Assembly (NCBI RefSeq): GCF_000203795.2
Contig: NW_006281101.1
Span: 893,279-957,278, forward strand
DNA length: 64,000 bases
Direction of reading: 5' to 3'
From: Batrachochytrium dendrobatidis JAM81
Taxonomy: Eukaryota > Chytridiomycota > Chytridiomycetes > Rhizophydiales
The notes below the pieces were generated by a model. The model saw only the letters and a list, made by a program, of their open reading frames with translations. It was not told the DNA's origin and ran no database searches. Of this stretch, positions 50,701 to 61,800 are shown one piece after another (position 1 is the stretch's first letter; each line of letters starts with the position of its first letter). Position numbers and translations under genes: made by a program.

Positions 50701-52242
50701 CAATTTAGTGACACAAAGTAGTACAATCTGCCTGTCCTGGCTCGATTCAGACTGATCTGTAGTAGACTCGGGTGTAATCATGCCACCAACAATAAGAGTG
50801 TGGATGCATTCATATACAAGAGACATGGCAGAAGTAGACTGGATCAGATTCACGATAGGAGGCACAAGCTTGCGCACCAACCGAGGTTCTAGCGGAGTTA
50901 AAGCTGCAAACTGCATATTGAAACAATAAAAGCGGTATATTTTGCTAGATTAAGCTATCCAAATGTGCATTTACCATACATAAACAATAGGATTGGCCTA
51001 CCAACTTGATTGTTTTGATCAGCATCCAGTTATTATTCGAGGTGGTCAATAAACCATATAGCTGTGGAGCTAACGGGAGATAACTTTTTGGGTTTTTACG
51101 AGCAAGTTCGCAAATCACATTTACAGCAGCACTGACAACACCTAAATCAGAGTATGATTTCAAAACCACCGCCCATTTTTTGAAATGTTAGTACAGCTTG
51201 ACAAAGGTATTACATCGAGCCTTGCATTCATACTTGGGTCATCGTCGTTTAACCGTTCCTTGAGTCTGCTAAAAGCAGCGCGAAGTGCTTCAGGATACTT
51301 TAAAAAAATTCGATACAGCACCAAAATGGCACGCTTTCTCATGTACGGTTTTGAATGGTTCAGCATTACAATCAGATCCATATGTAAATCACGAGAAAGG
51401 TCAGGAGTGGCAATTTGGGCCAGGGCATGCATTGCAACTGCACCATCTTCGTAGTTGTTGGACGACATATCCTAAAAACATGCAAACTATTGAGACGCTA
51501 TTATAATCTAAAATAATAAACAGGAGGCCCACCATCTGGATCAAGCAGCTACAAATTTACTTTTTTGATGAGATTAGTGCACAGCATCAACACATCTGTG
51601 TCTTGTTTGAATGAGATCGATGCTGCATAGTATCCGACACGCTTCTGTGATAGTTTGGAAGATGACATGACCTCGATAATATGAAACGATGCCCAGCTCA
51701 TATCATATCCCATCATATGAAGCTATACAAAGCAATTTCATGCGTCAGTATTAAAATACACAATCCTGTTGAATATCTGAGCAGGAATTGGGGAATAGAA
51801 ACCACTTCAAAAGTGAATATGCAGTCATGAGTGTAGTCAATAGTGATGTCAAGGGTTAGCGATGATTTAGGACTGATGCTCTTGATACACTCACAACACA
51901 GAGTTTTGATATAGCATTCGTTTTGATATCCAAGTCGTTTGTACGCAATTCCTGTCGGACCTCATCGATTGCATTGGCTACAAATCGTTCTTCAGAGTTT
52001 TTGTTGGCTCGCAGACCTCGAATCAGATCGGTCAATGACTGGTACATGTGAATTTATATTGGTAATATAGAGTAAAAGCAGGACGGTTAGTATGCATCTA
52101 GTCAGCATGGATTGACAACTTGCAATAGTTGATGTGCTCAAAAAGTCGACTTTATTAGATTGATAAGATGAATCAAGTCTTATCAATCCAATAAACAAAT
52201 GTAGACATGGCCAACAGCTCCAATGCACACCTTTTCAAACAT
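47718..52242 (-). CDS. AP-3 adaptor complex subunit delta
   Basis: A multi-exon minus-strand gene. A 12-nt first exon (52231-52242) encodes MFEK and joins 52038 to give MFEKSLTDLIRGLRANK. Then come LHMMGYDMSWASFHIIEVMSSSK, KRVGYYAASISFKQDTDVLML, ATPDLSRDL, SKPYMRKRAILVLYRIFLKYPEAL, VNVICELARKNPK, LTPLEPRLVRKL, STSAMSLVYECIHT and SDQNLKYLGLYALGKLL. These are the armadillo-like trunk of the delta large chain. After PVSIKSQGKVVVPEGLDLDSWI comes the Lys/Ser-rich hinge (LKSVKKKKTKKS..., KKSKKKSKSKK) and an ear-like C-terminus ending ELVESRTV. AP-3 sorts cargo from endosomes/Golgi to the vacuole. The delta assignment rests on the YDISW, LKYLGL and PEGLDLD.W blocks. Confidence 0.92.
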
Positions 52243-52328
52243 GTTGTGTATCTACAGTTGACGATAATGAGAACGGGAGGAAAACATTTATTCCTATTTC
52301 AGTTCAATTTTATCGTGTCTTGAAACCA

Positions 52329-52369
52329 TCTCGTTTCTAGAATACTGCAATAGTATTCTAGAAACGAGA
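52329..52369. repeat. Perfect 18-bp hairpin
   Basis: An 18-nt stem ending in TTTCTAGAATACT, a 5-nt loop GCAAT, and the exact complement beginning AGTATTCTAGAAA, between the AP-3 delta and lectin genes. It is not flanked by a T run and is not part of a recognised element. Confidence 0.8.
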
Positions 52370-52631
52370 GTTTTAGTTTGTAAAACTGTCGATTGGTTTA
52401 AACCAATGTGAACTAGATGGAACATTGAAGCTCGCGTCGGAACAAGACCAAATGATGTTCTACATCGAATCGATATAAAACAAGTCGGATTGTTATAATA
52501 CATGATTCTGCCATTCAAATGCATCGATATTTGTAAAACATTGCTGATGATTACTGACAATTTCTCATTTATTCCTTCAACAACTACAAGTGACTTGAAC
52601 ACTGTTCAATCGTTGCACAACACTTTTGGTT

Positions 52632-52656
52632 AATATTTTACGTGAATACAGCAAGA
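52632..52656. repeat. MITE terminal-repeat fragment
   Basis: ATTTTACGTGAATACAGCA matches the family right end. The sequence before it (about 52500-52600) resembles part of the 280-bp inverted-repeat arms (ACATTGCTGATGATTACTG versus CAATGTTTGCTGATAATTT). It lies about 125 bp upstream of the lectin start codon. Confidence 0.5.
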
Positions 52657-52779
52657 TTACACGCAGAATCTGGCAGCAGTTTCAGAAATCAAGCAATTCA
52701 GATTCAACCCGACAATAGTTAATGAACTCGACGGTTTGACAAGAGTTTGATTCTTTTACACATCCAACTCTTACTACAG

Positions 52780-54881
52780 ATGCTCGGTGCTGTTGCTCTC
52801 GTTGCCTTGCTGGGTGTCTTTCAACCAATCCTCGTTGCTGCTCAGTCATCGTCTAATAATCATGTCAATTCATCCATACATACCCGATTCGACTACAGAC
52901 GGTCATTCAAGCCGCCATATTTCCTTCAAGACCAATCCATCCCCTACTTTAAAACAACATCTGGTATGATCACTGCTGAGACTACTCCAGTGACACTGTC
53001 TATTGTGCTGCTACTTTTTGGAACTCTTGTACCCTTGCAGTATCTATTCAACTGATCTAACATCAATGCTATACTTGACTAGATGTCTCGCATGGCTCAG
53101 ACTTTCTGCGTCTAGCAATGAGTATCCCCGACAAGCATGGCTCGATATGGTCTTCTCTTTCCAATCCATACAAGGAGTGGCAAGTTGTGCTTTCTTTCTT
53201 CGTCTATGGTCGTGGCTCATCTGGCAGCGATGGTCTTGTTTTTTGGCTTGTTGATGCTGCTCCGTCTCCTCCTGCTACACCAGATCCCAACAACCCTCAG
53301 CCTAACCCTCCCGTCACTTCTTTCTACGGCCACAACTCTAACTTTAAGGGATTCGCTCTTGTATTCGATAGCAGTGATGCTTCAAGACAACGTACCAATC
53401 CCTTCATTTATGCCATTCTCAACGATGGAACAAAGCATGCTGCCGATTTTGCTAATTACATGTCACCACAGGTTCATGTCGGTGCTTGCTTTCGAGAATT
53501 TCGTAATACTGCCGTGCCTGTACACGCTCGGCTAACTTATATGAACAAAACTCTTTCTGTACGTCATGTAACAGGATTGGAATCTCAGTACTCAAAATCT
53601 CTTCATGTCCAAGCTACTGACCATCGTTTTCTTTCATTTGTATTTATATAGCTGGATATCGACATTAGAGAAGAGGGCGAAGAATACACCAACTGTTTCA
53701 GTACAGAAATGCCATCTATGCCTGAAAATGCCTTTTTCGGAGTTTCTGCATCTACAGATTCCAACGGTTTTGGTATGGCATCGTGATTGGTCTTGTGCTT
53801 TTGTGTAGTTCAATTAAAGCTGATGTTGAATCATTTGAATACATTAGATGATCATGATGTAGTTAGTATGGAAGTCTTTGAAATTAATCCTCCACCACGC
53901 CAGGTTTGTCAAATCATCTGCTATTCACAAATGCTTCATCTCTATCACTACTTGGATTGGGTTGCTAACTTTACATATCTGCTCTGGTTCTCATCAAATT
54001 CATTAGAAAATTTTCCGACCAAACGAAGAAGCAGATATTGCCAAGGGCAAAAAGTTCAAAATGAACGAGGATCTCAAAAAGGAAGTCGAAAAGGCTGAGC
54101 AGCGTGTGCGTAAGGTTGCTAAAGCAGAAGCCAGCAAAACTGGAAAAGACGCCTCCACAAAAGCAGCAATGGATGTAAGATTATACTGTTTTGAATAGAT
54201 CATGGTATTTGCTGTTCTAATGCTTTTGTGTGTTGATCTTAGTTAATGTCAATCAAGCGAGTTGCTGATGATCAAACACGGATTATTGAGATGTTAAACT
54301 CTGTCCAGCAAAAATTATCCAGTGTGCCTGCTTCATCTGGTGATAATAAGCATATTCCTTCCAACGTTTTGACAGAGGATCATCAGTATCAGTTCGAGTC
54401 TCGCATTTCAGCCAAGTTTGATGCAATCAAGGCCGAAGTGGATAGTAACAGAAACGAAGTTCGTGTTTTATCAAAATATGTGGTTGAACTCAAGGAGTTG
54501 GTAAGCTATTGACTTGATTAGTATCTATTGATCGTGATTTGTTTTGTAGTAAAACTGCATACAACACAACTTTAATCCACTTTTGGCTGTTATATGGGAC
54601 TATGCTACAACAAAATATCATCTTAGGCTCATCAACTCCTCGAGCGAATCGATTCAAAGCTGGGTAAAACCAAGGAAATGATTGAGCAAACCAATGCTAA
54701 TCTGGCATCCTCGTCCAACGATGCCATTGAAAAACTAACAAGCCTACAGGGACAGAATCACTCAAGTGCCCTTTACTATGCACTATATATTTTTGCATCA
54801 CTTGCGGGCATTGCATGTATTCTATTGGTCTATTCGTTTATTCTGAAAACAAAGGAGCGTCAGATTAAAAAGTTTATCTGA
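52780..54881 (+). CDS. L-type lectin cargo receptor (ERGIC-53/Emp46-Emp47-like)
   Basis: Seven or so exons, including 52780-52963, 53083-53558 and one from 53652. A signal peptide (MLGAVALVALLGVFQPILVAA) leads to the lectin domain: TRFDYRRSFKPPYFLQDQ, IPDKHGSIWSSLSNPYKEW, GSSGSDGLVFWLVDA, FKGFALVFDSSD, TNPFIYAILNDGTK, VGACFREFRNTAVPVHARLTYM and NAFFGVSAST...DDHDVVSMEVF. A charged coiled-coil stalk follows (NEDLKKEVEKAEQRVRKVAK onward), then a membrane helix (YALYIFASLAGIACILLVYSFIL) and a short tail ending KKFI, a dilysine-type ER retrieval signal. Such receptors cycle between ER and Golgi carrying glycoproteins. The Asp in the sugar/Ca2+ site (GSDGL, VFDSSD) is present. The upstream region is shared divergently with AP-3 delta. 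Confidence 0.9.
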
Positions 54882-55085
54882 GGTTTGGTCCGACAATTTT
54901 ATACTGGAAAGGATGCAGTTTATGGCTTTAATAAACATTTTCTGGTACAATGAATAAATCCATTCCAGCTTATAATGGTTGTGAGCCGAGTTTGCAGAAT
55001 TGCACAACACAATTCATGATCGGATACGATCAAACAGAATCCATTCAAAAGACTGATTTGAATGCATCAACTGCTACTCAGTCCT

Positions 55086-55939
55086 ATGTCCAAGATCAAG
55101 TTTGCAGTAGTATGTGCCAGTAACCAGAACAGAAGCATGGAAGCACATCATGTTCTTCGGTGGGATTTTCATTCGCAAGCATACAACTACAAACATGCTA
55201 TTATACTCTAATACTTGATATCCAATTAGGCAACACAATTTTAGTATATCGTCATATGGAACAGGAACAGCAGTCAGACTTCCAGGACCATCGGCAGATA
55301 AGCCCAACATATACTCATTCGGTACGCCGTATGATGACATCTACAACGAATTGGCCAGTCAAGACCGGCATTTGTAAGTCAACCAAACTATTGATACAAT
55401 ACACTTTATCTTGCATTCAACAATAACATTCCTTTTGAATGCAAGATATACACAAAACGGGTTATTGCTGATGCTCGACCGAAATAGACGAATCAAACGA
55501 GCACCTGAACGATTTCAAGACACCAGTGATGTATTTGACGTTATTTTTACCTGTGAGGAGCGGTGTTTTGATGCGGCTTGTGAGAGTAAGCAATCACTTG
55601 TTCATACCATTCTACACAATATAGTGATTGATAGTATATCTGATGTAGGTATATTGAATCGATCGCGTCAATCCAATCAACCTGTCCATGTCATCAACGT
55701 CGAGATTATTGATAACCATGAACAAGCAACTGTGGGTGGTAAACTGATTCTTCAACTAGCACAAGAGGTACACACCCTTATTCATTTATACAATAGAAAT
55801 GGTCAAGTTGGTAGCTAACATGAGTGTGGATGGTCAGATTGAAGCAACAACAGATCTGGATCAGGAGATTGGCGCATTACTAGAAGCATTTATTGACAAG
55901 ACCAAAGCAAATATTCTCTACACTATTACATATCTATAA
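55086..55939 (+). CDS. SSU72: SSU72 RNA polymerase II CTD phosphatase
   Basis: About four exons. Exon 1 (55086-55159) reads [24 protein letters not shown], holding the CX5R phosphatase loop CASNQNR. Exon 2 gives [38 protein letters not shown] and ASQDRHL. Exon 3 gives [58 protein letters not shown]. The last exon gives [29 protein letters not shown] and ends YTITYL. The whole matches SSU72, a nuclear cleavage/polyadenylation factor that dephosphorylates Ser5 of the Pol II CTD. The exon 3/4 junction is ambiguous: 40-nt and 58-nt introns both keep the frame. The upstream frame starting MNKSIPAYNG is not used. Confidence 0.92.
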
Positions 55940-56135
55940 CCGCAATGTATAACTTGGATATTATAAAGTATTTGCAGTTGCTCAAAAATTGCTAATAATT
56001 TACTCGGCTCAACACGCTATTGCATTCATATGCCATGTATACAAATATATTTTGCAAAATCAAGCAATAGAGCACTAACGATCAAGATAATTATGATGGG
56101 ATGAACTGGACTGGTGTGCAGGATTGAACTAACCA

Positions 56136-57970
56136 CTAACTGGATTGAGATTCAAACTCCTTACACCGTGTACTACATAACAATTCGACTGATCGTCGCT
56201 CATACTTGACCTCCATTTCCCAATTATTGCCATACTTTTTTGATTCATGTTTCATCACTGCTCGACTGAAATTAAACAATCTAACCAATGGAGTGCTGCA
56301 ACCCACATTAGCGAATAGAATATTCTGTTCGGCTACTATCCGATGCAATACCCCATGCGACCAGAGTAATTCATAAGCCGATAAAAGTATGTGACAGAAT
56401 GATAGTGACCATGTGTGTGGTGTAGCGTGAGTAAAAACAGAGCGAAATTGAATCTGTTGCAATGGATCGACTGCAGTGTAAGATGATGGGACAGATCCAG
56501 TCAGTGCAACGACCAGCACTCGACACAATTCAGCATGACGAGAACGACGACGAGCAAGAGGTGGAAGACTGGTCGAGAATCCAGAAAATAGCATCTGTCC
56601 TACTACACCGTCGAGGTGATGTGTGGTGTTCATGTGTCTGTAAACTACTGTTTCGCGCTCAATCTCTTGATCAAACAAGTATGATGGTTTCAAGACTGCT
56701 GGTATGTCTACCAATGCATGATGATTAAACATGACTGGTAGAGATTCGGTGTGTGCAATGGGTTGTGATGAATTAATGGGAACAGTGATTGCAAATACGA
56801 TTGGAATGACAGCATGTCCTGAATGAGTGGTTGTGATGCAATTTGAAATAAATGGTTTAGTATCTGTTGCATTGGCTCTTACAAGTGCAGCAGCAGAAGA
56901 TACTGGTTTGATGGTGAGTCCAGACAAGACTGCATTTGCATTCAGAAGAAATGGAGCAACATGTGTGAAATGATTTGAAGCATGCTTCAAGGTCTGTGGT
57001 AGATTTGAGGACTGTAACGAATTAGGAGTTGATGAACACGGAAAAAAGGCAGATTGAGGTAGTTGCTTTGTAAATCCTGGTACAGATTGCAAGTCCAGTT
57101 GGACAATACGCGGATGCCAGATGGGTGTATGTGGAAGTATTGGTGCATGACATGGTTGAAATTGCTGGAGTGGGCAACTCAAAAGTGGAGTAGAGTGCTG
57201 ATGGTCAAAGCTAGACGATCGAGGCTGGTTGATGGATGACAGTTGATTACACGACGGAATGTAGCGATTCATATGGTTTTGTGGTAGATTCCTGAAATCC
57301 AAAGGATCGCCATCAATATTTTCATTACCGACTTCATTTTTAGAGTAACATGTGTTTATACGAGGTGGGCTGCAGAGTATTGGGGTTCCTGGACCAAATG
57401 ATGGTGGAGCAGGTAATCTACTACCAGTTTGTGGGTCTGTTGGTATGTGATTGTGGCTGTAAATATTCGTACTGATAGCTATACCGCTACTTGGATGATT
57501 TGCTTTTGAATTCCGCTTCAATTTGAGATTATTATTGTGGCCATTTAGACTGGATATTGACAGTGGATGTGGCAATATGGAGGCGCTGCTGGAATTGATT
57601 GACAAAAACTCTTTCATTAAAGCAGCAGTTGTATGATGTGGAATCAATGTTTGGATATCAAAAACCTCTGATGATTTAGCACTAGATCTATTAGTAGCTA
57701 ATGGCGATGCAGTTGGTTTGATGGATGGCAATGGCGACGATCGAGTGTATGGAGCTGCTATGACTCTGGCTCTTGCTCTATGTGACCTTTTTGATACGAT
57801 GGCTGATGATTGATTAGTGTATTCAGTTGCAGATGCAATAGGTGGCATCAATAGTTTATTGTTGCTGTCATGATGGATTTGTGTGTCGAGTGCAACTGAT
57901 CGTATTATCGTATCTGACACTTTATTGGTTTGATTGCTACTCAAAGCATCTTCATTATTGTTGCTGCTCA
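56136..57970 (-). CDS. FunK1-like protein with degenerate kinase end (pseudokinase)
   Basis: One open exon. The frame continues to 58055, but ATG 57970 (MSSNNNEDALSSNQTNK) or 58055 can both be starts. The first 400 residues are Ser/Pro/His/Asn-rich and disordered. The last 150 contain HTWSLSFCHILLSAYELLWS, HGVLHRIVAEQNILFANVG and TPLVRLFNFSRAV. This lines up with the catalytic loop and following strand of fungal FunK1-type kinases (HGILHRDIS.NNI... and LIDFD.A), which I recall as a fungal kinase-like family. Here the catalytic Asp is Ile (HRI) and the metal-binding Asp is Asn (NFS). The N-lobe (Gly loop, Lys) is not recognisable, so phosphotransfer is unlikely. A scaffold role is inference. 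Confidence 0.6.
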
Positions 57971-58055
57971 TAATACTTTTACTTTTACTCAAGCTGCTTT
58001 TGTAACAATCCCAAAGCAATATCAAGGTATTTGTAGGGTTGATGTTTGAATGCAA

Positions 58056-58513
58056 TCTCAGTTACTTGAACCCGTACAAGATATATTTCCATAACGGAAC
58101 CATTGTCAGCCACATGTTTTCAGCTATCTGCATTCAAATAGTTGACTGGGATCCACTAAAGTGTATTAGATTCTAATCTTACATGAGTCTGCAAATCAGT
58201 TACTTTGAATTTCAAGATTCGTGCTGGTTTCAGTATAAAGCAATTTATTTCCAGCATCTCGTTCAACATAATCATCTGCTTCTAATATATTGCTTTTTAC
58301 AGATTTGAATCTCCAGCCAACCTTTTTATCCCGCAATGCCACGTGGGAAATATCGCTTGGATAGCATTCCGATAGGGTTTTATAGTAGTGTAAATATCCA
58401 ACTATGCGAGTTCAAGTATTTTGAATTTATAAATGGTAGAATCCTTTATAGCTGTAATATAACTATCAATACATGGTCCTAATGCGACGAATCTAAATCA
58501 CAACTCCAAAACA
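58056..58513. other. Intergenic region
   Basis: About 460 bp of AT-rich sequence between two minus-strand genes. No gene, RNA or MITE copy recognised. Confidence 0.4.
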
Positions 58514-58789
58514 TCAATTCCTTTTCAAGCTAGACTTGTTCAAAGGATCAACAACTCTAACGCGTTGTTTGAGATGCATAGATACGACTTTTTGAGCATT
58601 AGGAGCATTTTCTTGAATTAGATTTGCACTAGTCCAGCAAACAGCATCAAAACTCCCAATGAGCGTCAAATAGTTTTGACCAGCCATACTGAAAAGGTGT
58701 ACAAGGTGCAATATATTTTTACTAATGATTGTTACTCGATAGTCTTTTGTCGTATGAGCCTGTTCATTATTACAAACAGTTTTGTTCAA
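58514..58789 (-). CDS. Small Alba-like protein, 5' exon unresolved
   Basis: A 91-codon frame with no in-frame ATG before MAGQNYLTL (about 58686). Upstream residues DYRVTIISKNILHLVHLFSM seem part of the protein, and a TTACCAG acceptor near 58792 suggests an upstream exon. The pattern YRVTIISKN / HLVHLFSMAGQ / NYLTLIGSFDAVCWTSANLIQ / QRVRVVD recalls the beta-alpha-beta-alpha-beta order of Alba-domain proteins (archaeal chromatin or RNase P/MRP type). This is weak resemblance only. It diverges from CFAP61. Confidence 0.35.
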   Translation of the reverse strand: MNKTVCNNEQAHTTKDYRVTIISKNILHLVHLFSMAGQNYLTLIGSFDAVCWTSANLIQENAPNAQKVVSMHLKQRVRVVDPLNKSSLKRN

Positions 58790-58870
58790 AGCTGGTAATC
58801 TATTTCCTGAGGGTATTCGAGCAAATATTAGCAGATTTGCCCCAAAACAGCTATACTGGAAAGCTAAGCT

Positions 58871-61800
58871 ATGGAAACTACGACACCTGCTTCAATTAGT
58901 ACACTACATGAATCTTCACCACCTTTTTTGTTATATCGTCGTTCAGAAGCCAGTGATATTCCTAAAATAAGGCGGCTCATTGATGGTGGAGAAAACAGCA
59001 ACCAAAGTCTAGCGCGAACATTACAGCGACGATATGGAAACGACTATGATATTGAGCAGCTGATGTGAGTCAGCCCATATATTCATCAACACTGTTTTAA
59101 TGAATAATTAATCTTGAACAACTCATCCATATACTCTTATCATTATCTTACTCTGTATCTAAAGCCACTCATCACCACTTTGTATCGTCGCGACGGACAA
59201 AGCAGATACGCAAGTGTTTGGGTTTATTGCATATTCATTTGTACCTCCAGCCTATGTCACCACAAAACCTATCCTTAATGAAGATGGAAAATCACAAGAT
59301 ATCAGCAAAATTTCAATAGGCTCATGGGATTCTTGGCTTCAAACAATATATTCTTTCAAAGATGTTAAAGTAAGATTGGTTAATAGATTATCAAGAAACT
59401 ACAATCAAACTAGTATAAACTGCATATTATCTTACTTGGTTTTTGAAAAATTGATCATAGGTTCACAATACAGCATTCATTGCGTTTTTGTGTACTGAGC
59501 CAGACCATTCAGTAGTGTTTTTAGAAACTGCTCTCACGACTGCATTTCAAATCATGACAAATGTCAAGTTTATTTGCTACTTTCTTCCCGATTCATTGAT
59601 CCTTTTTCCGCCTTTATCATCACCAAGACATCAGACTTTTCACCACTCTAATGCAGACAATACCATTCCAGATACGGTCGACACAGTGTCCAAACACTCT
59701 GCAAACACAAAAATAGGCGATCGTATTGATAGGCGTCGGCATAGAACCATGCACAAAGGAGCAAAATATTTTACCGAAATTCCCATTTTAAGCTCCAATG
59801 TAGCATTTTCCCTCCATGTATGTCACCGCCAAGAGCTTCTACCCACCTTTAGGGTCCGTAAAGCTCGCGTTGAAGATTGTGACGATCTTATTCCCATGCT
59901 ACGTAAACAAAACCTGCTCAAGGAAAAGCACGTTGATTACTTTCTTGCTGGATTGGTGGAGTCTAAATCTGAAGGTACAAAAACGCTTGTAGCTGAAGCT
60001 GATGGTCAAATTATCGGGTTCATGAGCATCAATCGTGATTTTAATCAAAAAAGACTGATAAACTCGTATGAGCTGGAAGTATTTGATGATTTAAAAAAAG
60101 GTATGATATGCGTTTATAATTATTCATGAATTTTTAATTTAAACTCAAACTGTTGCTTTGCTATTATTCAAGATACCACGCCATTTCAAACCAAGAGCGC
60201 TCTACAAACTCCAGATTCAACTCAAACGGAAAACTTCAGCAACCAGAATATTAGTTCTTCTGACTATTCGTTACAATTACCAACGAAACAGACTGCTCAG
60301 CAATCTGCAGAAACTAAAGAAGCATCTTTAAATGCATTCTGTATTGATATACTTTGTATCGAACATTACTATGCAAGCTATTCAGCTGAATTTTTACGTG
60401 GCGCATTTTTAATGTTTAAAGCTCGAGAGTACTGTTTGATTTCACTACCTCCCAACACGCCCGAGATTAAGCTACTTGCACAATTTTCCACAGTTCAAGC
60501 AAAAAATGACAGCGTTTCACCGTAAGTAACACATATACCCTTTTTATTGAGTTTCAGATATAGCTGTCCATGTATATAACCAATAATTTGATTTATAATT
60601 GCTTGTTTAAAAGGCATAATCTGTATATTGCCAATCGATTTGGACTTGGCGATCTTGTTGATGTGAGGACTGGGAAAACAAGTGATCTTGTTCATATTAA
60701 TGCTCTCACACAAGGTCTTAAAAATCAATCCGAAATTATGATGGCTATTGAACAAATCTTGAGACTAGGTTGGTCATTCAATTTTCAGCAATGTTTAATG
60801 TCTCGATAGATTGGTTCAAGTTTAGCAATTTAACGGGTTGAAATGTGTGTTGATATGATAGGTGAAACTACGTTGGTAGTGTATGTTGTAGAAATACTGA
60901 GCCAGATTGTTGGCGTAGTCGTATTAAAAATATGTTTGGATCCTCAGCAAATCATTGACCAGTATCAAGTGGAGATGTTTACATCTTTAAAGCAGAGTCC
61001 CGTTAATGGTAAACCCATCATAATAGAGCATATGATCATCAACCCTTTATTTGAAGTACAGTCCAGATGGATACTCCAAGAAATTATGCGACAGGCTGAG
61101 TGTCCGTGCCTGTTATACTTGGTTGACACGACCAAGAAAACAGACTTTGCAACGCAGAGATTGACTAAATATGAGCTTGTTCCTGTTAAGCGTAGAAGAA
61201 TGATTCAGTATCCAGATAACTTAAGGGATGGCATACCTGTTCCTAGCCCACTTCCGTTCAACCTTCAAATCATTACACCATCTATTGTACTCGAACAGAG
61301 AATCTCAATCAATAGTCGCATCGTGGTGATTGGTGAATCCAATGTGGGCATAGCTTTTTTAGAAAAGCTGGTGTATTCGACACATTTGAAGTTCACGCAT
61401 TTGACGCTTATTTCTACTCAAAAAAAAGGTTGGGAAGAATTCAGTCAATACTTTCCAACCGCTCGATGCTACACTAAACTAGAGTAAGACACCTGATTCT
61501 GTGTATGATTTTACTTGAATACACTGATTTACACATTGCCTTATTTTCCTGTAGACTAAAGCAGATAGCACTAGATTACTATGTCCGGGTTGTTTACGAG
61601 CGTGCAAAAGAGCTTGATCGTGAATCAAAATTGATAAAACTAGGCAACGGTCAGATGATTCAGTAAGTATATTTATTTTTGATGCACGGATTTGTTCACG
61701 ATTGATCCATCATTTTGGCGCAAATCAGCATTAACACAAGGCCTGGTTTTTAGATACGATTATCTTGTACTTTGCCCAGGATTGCAATTTAATGTGTCCA

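Noticed and set aside
54950..55130. Frame MNKSIPAYNGCEPSLQN upstream of SSU72
   Set aside because: It overlaps the SSU72 start in another frame; the SSU72 N-terminus begins cleanly at ATG 55086.
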